From contig NZ_CP009506.1 in assembly GCF_000970085.1 (NCBI RefSeq), forward strand, positions 2,914,001 to 2,978,000: 64,000 nucleotides of DNA. Direction: 5' to 3'. Each line of letters opens with the position of its first letter. Positions within the stretch are counted from its first letter, which is position 1. A program made the position numbers and the translations under genes. Shown one piece after another: positions 59,643-64,000 of this stretch. The stretch is from Methanosarcina siciliae T4/M. Its GTDB lineage: Archaea > Halobacteriota > Methanosarcinia > Methanosarcinales > Methanosarcinaceae. The notes under the pieces are model-generated. The model did not search any database. It was not told the origin of the DNA and saw nothing but the letters and a program-made list of their open reading frames with translations.

Positions 59643-61193
59643 TTACTTTATCAACGATTTTTGTCTTAACAGGCGGTTGTAGGTGATTGCAAACCTGTGG
59701 GCTTCGTCCCTGATTTCCTGGACAAAGAGAGAAGCCTTTTCATTTTTCTTGACGGGAAGAGGGGATTTAAGCCCCGGAACATAAAGTTCCTCTTCTCTTT
59801 TGGCAATGGAAATAATCGGAATCCTTATTTTCAATTTACGGAGTTCCTGGAAAGCTGAAGAGAGCTGCCCTTTCCCCCCGTCGATAATAATTAAGTCCGG
59901 CATTTCGTGTTTATCTTCAAGCAGGCGGGAATAACGCCTCCTCACAACTTCGGCAATGGAAGCAAAGTCGTCAATCCCTTTCACACTTTCGATTTTGAAG
60001 CGGCGGTAGTTGTGTTTGTCAGGCCGACCGCCTCTGAACTGGACCATCGAACCTACGGTAGCGGTGCCCGATAGATGGGATATATCGAAACACTCGATAA
60101 CGTTCGGGAGTTTGGGGAGAGAGAGTTTGCTCTGCAGGGCTTCGAGTTTCTTTCTATCCCCGAAAAATCCTATCTCGACATTTTTCAGGACCAGGTCGAG
60201 AAGTTCTTTTTTCTCCCCCTGCTTCGGAACCGTGACCTTCACTTTTTTTCCTTTCACATGCGCCAGAAACTCTACAAGAGACTCTTCAAGAACTTGAGGA
60301 ACGATCAGTTCCTCAGGAGGGTCGTTCTCGGAATAGTACTGTACCAGAAATTCTTGCAGGAAATCTTCCCCGAAAGCAAAAACATAGTCCTGCTTGTCTT
60401 CCAGGGTCCCTTTGTAGACCTTGAAGAGCATGAGATAGACCGTATTGTCCCTGACAATGTAATTCAGGATATCCTCATCATGTTTCTTCTGCCTCTCCAT
60501 GTTTTGTTTTTCCTGCAGGTATTCGAGGGCTGCAATCTCATCCCTGAGAGCCATGGCCTGCTCAAACATCTGCTTTGCAGCCATCTCTTTCATCTCTTTT
60601 TCCATGGACTCGATGAGTTCTCTGATGTTGCCTTTCAGGACAGAAGTGGCCCTTTTTACTTTCTCTCCGTACTCTTCCTCGGAAATGCTGCCTATGCAGG
60701 GGCCGCTGCAGGCTCCGATATGATAGCGGAGGCAGGCACGTGAGGGCATTTTTTTACAGGTTCGGAGCTGGAAGGTTTTTCTTACGACCTCGAAGATGTA
60801 GTCCCTTTCTTTTGCAGAAACGAAAGGACCGAAGAACTCCCCGGCTCCGGTATTTTTCCGGGCAATCCTGATCCTGGGAAACTTTTCCCCGGTAAGGTGG
60901 ATGCAGGCATAGCGTTTTGAATCCTTGAGGAGGATATTGTACCTGGGCCAGTGCTTCTTGATAAGGGTATTCTCAAGGAGAAGGGCTTCTACCTCGGTAT
61001 TTGTAACAATGAAGTCAAGGCCCCTGGCAGCCTGAACAAGGCTGGCTGTTTTAGGGTCATGGTCCCTTTTCTGGAAATAACTGTTCACCCTTTTTTTAAG
61101 GTCTTTTGCCTTTCCCACGTAGAGCACAATCCCTTCCTCATCCTTAAAAAGGTAGCAGCCGGGAAGATGTGGAAGGACTTCCAGATCAATCAT
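59643..61193 (-). CDS. uvrC: Excinuclease ABC subunit C
   Basis: A UvrC of about 516 residues that makes both incisions in excision repair. The GIY-YIG nuclease domain is at the start (PGCYLFKDEEGIVLYVGKAK), the Cys-rich segment (CKKMPSRACLRYHIGACSGP) and UVR region follow, then the RNase H-like nuclease (VIECFDISHLSGTATVGSMV, IIDGGKGQL). It ends right after DEAHRFAITYNRLLRQKSLI, without the C-terminal tandem helix-hairpin-helix of longer bacterial UvrC. The start at 61193 is preferred, as GAGG lies just upstream; a longer frame to 61229 is less likely. Confidence 0.94.
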   Translation of the reverse strand: MIDLEVLPHLPGCYLFKDEEGIVLYVGKAKDLKKRVNSYFQKRDHDPKTASLVQAARGLDFIVTNTEVEALLLENTLIKKHWPRYNILLKDSKRYACIHLTGEKFPRIRIARKNTGAGEFFGPFVSAKERDYIFEVVRKTFQLRTCKKMPSRACLRYHIGACSGPCIGSISEEEYGEKVKRATSVLKGNIRELIESMEKEMKEMAAKQMFEQAMALRDEIAALEYLQEKQNMERQKKHDEDILNYIVRDNTVYLMLFKVYKGTLEDKQDYVFAFGEDFLQEFLVQYYSENDPPEELIVPQVLEESLVEFLAHVKGKKVKVTVPKQGEKKELLDLVLKNVEIGFFGDRKKLEALQSKLSLPKLPNVIECFDISHLSGTATVGSMVQFRGGRPDKHNYRRFKIESVKGIDDFASIAEVVRRRYSRLLEDKHEMPDLIIIDGGKGQLSSAFQELRKLKIRIPIISIAKREEELYVPGLKSPLPVKKNEKASLFVQEIRDEAHRFAITYNRLLRQKSLIK

Positions 61194-61309
61194 TTTTAGC
61201 CTCATTGCGTTCAAATTTATTTTTCTCAAATCCGGTTTCCGGGTTCTTGCTAATCAGGAGTTCTTTTTCAGATTTTAATTTATCAGGATGCTTTTGTGTC
61301 CGGAATCAC

Positions 61310-64000
61310 TCAAAGTGCCTGGCCTTCAGATACCTCATCCGGTCCTTCGTCGAAGTCTTCAGGTTCTTCTTCAAATTCTTCCCCGGAATCACCTTCAAAT
61401 TCCCCGTGACCTGTCTCGAAATCTTCCCCGTCCTCAAAAACAGCCTCAACCGTCTGTAGACCCGAGTCCAGATAAGAGTTCTCTTTCACTGGAAGCCTTG
61501 CAGTGAGGAAACGCCCTGTATGGCTTTCCGGGATCAGGGCAATTTCTTCAGGTGTGCCTGTGGCTACAATCTCCCCTCCTGCATGCCCACCTTCTGGACC
61601 GAGATCGATTATATGGTCTGCAGATTTGATGACGTCCAGGTTGTGTTCGATTACAACCACTGTATTTCCTTTCGAAACAAGCCCGTTAAGAACTGAAATC
61701 AATTTTTTGACGTCGTGGAAATGCAGCCCGGTTGTGGGCTCGTCAAGCAGATATATGGTCTTTCCCGTGCCCTTTTTTGAGAGTTCGCGGGTAAGTTTTA
61801 TCCTCTGGGCTTCCCCTCCGGAAAGGGTCGTGGAACTTTGCCCGAGCTTGATGTACCCGAGCCCTACGCGCGTGAGAGTATCGAGCTTGCCTTTGATTGA
61901 AGGGACGTTTTCAAAGTGCTCTGCAGCCTCTTCCACAGTCATGTTCAGGACTTCGGAAATCGATTTGCCCTTATACTTTACCTCAAGGGTCTCCCGGTTA
62001 TAGCGTGTACCCTTGCACTCTTCACACTCAATGTAAACATCAGGCAGGAAGTTCATCTCGATCTTGATCAATCCGTCTCCCTGACAGGCCTCACAGCGTC
62101 CTCCCTTTACGTTGAAAGAGAAACGTCCGCTTTTGTACCCGCGGATTTTTGCTTCCTTGGTCTCGGCAAAAGCCTGCCTGATAGCATCGAAAACCTTGGT
62201 ATAAGTCGCAGGGTTCGAGCGAGGGGTCCTGCCTATGGGGCTCTGGTCGATAACTATTACTTTATCAATCTCGGAGTCAAAAATCAGCTCTTCATATTCC
62301 CCGGGTGTTACATTAGATTTGTTGATCTTTTTCATCAGGGCTTTGTAAAGGGTATCATAGATAAGGGTAGACTTTCCGGAGCCCGAAACCCCGGTGACTA
62401 CAGTGAGTAGTCCGATTGGGATGTTTACATCTATATCCTTCAGGTTATTTGCCCGGCAGCCTTTCAACCGGATGAAGGTCTCGCTCTGTCGGCGGAGCGC
62501 GGGAGGCTTTATCTGCTTTTCTCCTGAGAGGTACTTGCCTGTCAGAGACTCCGGATTTTTCTCAATTTCTGCAGGCGTCCCTTCTGCAACCACAAACCCT
62601 CCGTGTATCCCGGCGCCAGGTCCTATATCGAGCACGTAGTCTGCTGCCCGGATGGTGTCCTCGTCATGTTCTACCACTATGAGGGTGTTCCCGAGGTCAC
62701 GCAGGGTCTGCAGGGTCTGGATAAGCCGCTCGTTATCCCTCTGGTGCAGCCCTATGGACGGTTCGTCGAGCACATAGAGCACCCCCATAAGGTTTGAGCC
62801 GATCTGGGTTGCAAGTCTGATCCTCTGGGCTTCTCCGCCTGAGAGGGTACCTGCACTGCGAGAAAGGGTCAGGTACCCAAGCCCCACATGTTCAAGGAAG
62901 CCAAGTCTGGAGCGAATTTCTTTTAAGACCTGTTTTGCGATTTCCTGCTCTTTTTCGGAGAGTTTCAGGTTTTCAAAAAACTGGATACACTGGATAATGG
63001 AAAGGTCAGTTGCATCAACAATGGATTTGTCACCGAGCTTTACTGCCAGAACTTTTTCTTTCAGGCGTTTGCCTTCGCACTTTGGGCAGGGGCGGACCTG
63101 CATGAATTTCTCAAGTTCTTTTCGCCTATACTCGGACTTGGTCTGGTTGTAAAGCCTTTCGGACTGCGGAAGAAGCCCTTCCCAGGTGCCCTTGTGGGAC
63201 CAATGGGCATCTCCGTTTTTCATGCTCATGCTGAACTGGATACTTTCTTCCGAGCCGTACATGAGAGCGCTATACTGCCTTTCTGAAAGGGATTCGATAG
63301 GGGTAAAGATGTCAAAACCGAAATGCTTTGCAACAGCTGCCAGGTGCTGGCTTCGGTAGCCGTCAAGATAGTTCCTGTAAAGAGCAACGGCTCCGTCGGC
63401 AATGCACAGGCTTTTGTCCGGAATTATGAGGTCCGGATCAAGTTCCATTTTAATCCCGAGCCCGTTACAGGCTTCACAGGCCCCGAAAGGACTGTTGAAA
63501 GAAAACATCCTGGGCTGGAGTTCCTCAAAAGCCATCCCGCATATAGGGCAGGCCATGTTTGAAGAATACAGGTGATCTTTCCCTTCCGCATCCACGGCGA
63601 TCAGGAGCCCTTCGCCTTTTCTGAGGGCATTTTCACAGGCTTCGACAAGCCTTGACCGGTCTTCGGAAGGGTCCAGGCGGTCTATTACCGCTTCGATGTC
63701 GTGTTTTTTGTAGCGGTCAAGGGAGATTTCGTCATCTGTCCTGTGAATCTCCCCGTTTACCCTGGCCCGGGTGAAACCTTCGCTGTTCAGGTCCCTGAAG
63801 AGCTGCTGGTAAGTCCCTTTCTTCTGGCGGATTATGGGCGCGAGGATTGTAACCATCCCCTCACATTCCCTGCTGAGGCTGTCTGCGATCCTTTCCGGGG
63901 ACTGTGACTCTATTTTGATATCATGAATTGGACAGTAAGGGGTTCCAACTCTTGCAAAAAGCAGTCTGAGGTAGTCATAAATTTCAGTGACAGTTCCCAC
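61310..64000 (-). CDS. uvrA: Excinuclease ABC subunit A, N-terminus outside the window
   Basis: The last 896 or so residues of UvrA, the damage-sensing ATPase of excision repair. Visible are the zinc motif CPICGMAF...CEACNGLG, ABC signature LSGGEAQRIRLATQIGSNLM, a second Walker A (GVSGSGKSTLIYDTL), the CEACQGDG...CEECKGTR zinc module and the second signature LSGGEAQRIKL. About 60-100 N-terminal residues, including the first Walker A, lie beyond base 64000. The end has an unusual acidic tail of about 45 residues (EDFETGHGEFEGDSGEEFEE). It is the first gene of uvrACB. Confidence 0.95.
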   Translation of the reverse strand: MGTVTEIYDYLRLLFARVGTPYCPIHDIKIESQSPERIADSLSRECEGMVTILAPIIRQKKGTYQQLFRDLNSEGFTRARVNGEIHRTDDEISLDRYKKHDIEAVIDRLDPSEDRSRLVEACENALRKGEGLLIAVDAEGKDHLYSSNMACPICGMAFEELQPRMFSFNSPFGACEACNGLGIKMELDPDLIIPDKSLCIADGAVALYRNYLDGYRSQHLAAVAKHFGFDIFTPIESLSERQYSALMYGSEESIQFSMSMKNGDAHWSHKGTWEGLLPQSERLYNQTKSEYRRKELEKFMQVRPCPKCEGKRLKEKVLAVKLGDKSIVDATDLSIIQCIQFFENLKLSEKEQEIAKQVLKEIRSRLGFLEHVGLGYLTLSRSAGTLSGGEAQRIRLATQIGSNLMGVLYVLDEPSIGLHQRDNERLIQTLQTLRDLGNTLIVVEHDEDTIRAADYVLDIGPGAGIHGGFVVAEGTPAEIEKNPESLTGKYLSGEKQIKPPALRRQSETFIRLKGCRANNLKDIDVNIPIGLLTVVTGVSGSGKSTLIYDTLYKALMKKINKSNVTPGEYEELIFDSEIDKVIVIDQSPIGRTPRSNPATYTKVFDAIRQAFAETKEAKIRGYKSGRFSFNVKGGRCEACQGDGLIKIEMNFLPDVYIECEECKGTRYNRETLEVKYKGKSISEVLNMTVEEAAEHFENVPSIKGKLDTLTRVGLGYIKLGQSSTTLSGGEAQRIKLTRELSKKGTGKTIYLLDEPTTGLHFHDVKKLISVLNGLVSKGNTVVVIEHNLDVIKSADHIIDLGPEGGHAGGEIVATGTPEEIALIPESHTGRFLTARLPVKENSYLDSGLQTVEAVFEDGEDFETGHGEFEGDSGEEFEEEPEDFDEGPDEVSEGQAL

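Noticed and set aside
60075..60743. 222-codon frame opposite uvrC
   Set aside because: Antisense shadow of UvrC.

Overview
The window looks like a chromosomal segment of a Methanosarcina-type methanogenic archaeon (genus-level inference). Reasons: archaeal TATA-box promoters with several apparently leaderless genes, archaeal GatD, a PEF-CTERM surface protein, a MEDS/PAS/PocR sensor kinase, an Na+ symporter with its small accessory protein, and bacterial-type uvrABC. All identifications come from reading the sequence and remembered family features; no database search was run.

Layout. 1-2.8 kb: the 3' part of a long HEAT-repeat protein. 2.9-13.7 kb: an accessory patchwork of small toxin-antitoxin and stress modules (HicAB, DUF4143 ATPase, Fic, broken MntA/HepT, TrmB-like regulator, methyltransferase). 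Nearly every module is bordered by a same-orientation dispersed repeat of about 200 bp, full or partial (nine copies), plus a MITE inserted in one copy. 13.7-22.4 kb: a sulfur cluster. metX-metY follow a tRNA-Cys gene, and iscS-iscU-nadA form a second operon; both promoters carry a pair of CACAATTGTG palindromes with the same 19 bp spacing. A Cys-rich HTH regulator gene stands divergent from iscS, but an IS1634-type element has inserted between it and the likely promoter. 22.4-28 kb: sodium symporter plus hidden small subunit, gatD, argH. 28.5-36.3 kb: a decayed CxxCH protein, an SDR oxidoreductase, a 1428-residue sensor kinase, a decayed activase gene, and a Gate-domain membrane protein. 36.5-45.5 kb: UbiB-like kinase, HMA protein, SHOCT protein, flavin disulfide reductase, Trm5-like methyltransferase, NhaC antiporter, a pyrophosphatase-like protein and a YegP-type protein. 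45.6-47.2 kb: an IS with a frameshifted transposase. 47.5-49.1 kb: a SPASM radical SAM enzyme facing a 46-residue Cys-rich peptide gene, a candidate peptide-modification system. 50.9-55.5 kb: an ISH3-family element nested in an IS1634-like element, next to an IS110-family element. 55.5-64 kb: a PEF-CTERM protein, a flavin reductase, and uvrA-uvrC-uvrB on the minus strand; uvrA runs off the window edge.

How the genes work together. The sulfur block links cysteine desulfuration (IscS), Fe-S scaffolding (IscU), an Fe-S enzyme of NAD synthesis (NadA), homocysteine synthesis from O-acetylhomoserine and sulfide (MetX, MetY) and tRNA-Cys. The shared operators suggest one regulon, and the adjacent HTH protein is the natural candidate regulator. 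The accessory region looks like a turnover zone where toxin-antitoxin cassettes are gained, duplicated and decayed between copies of one repeat.
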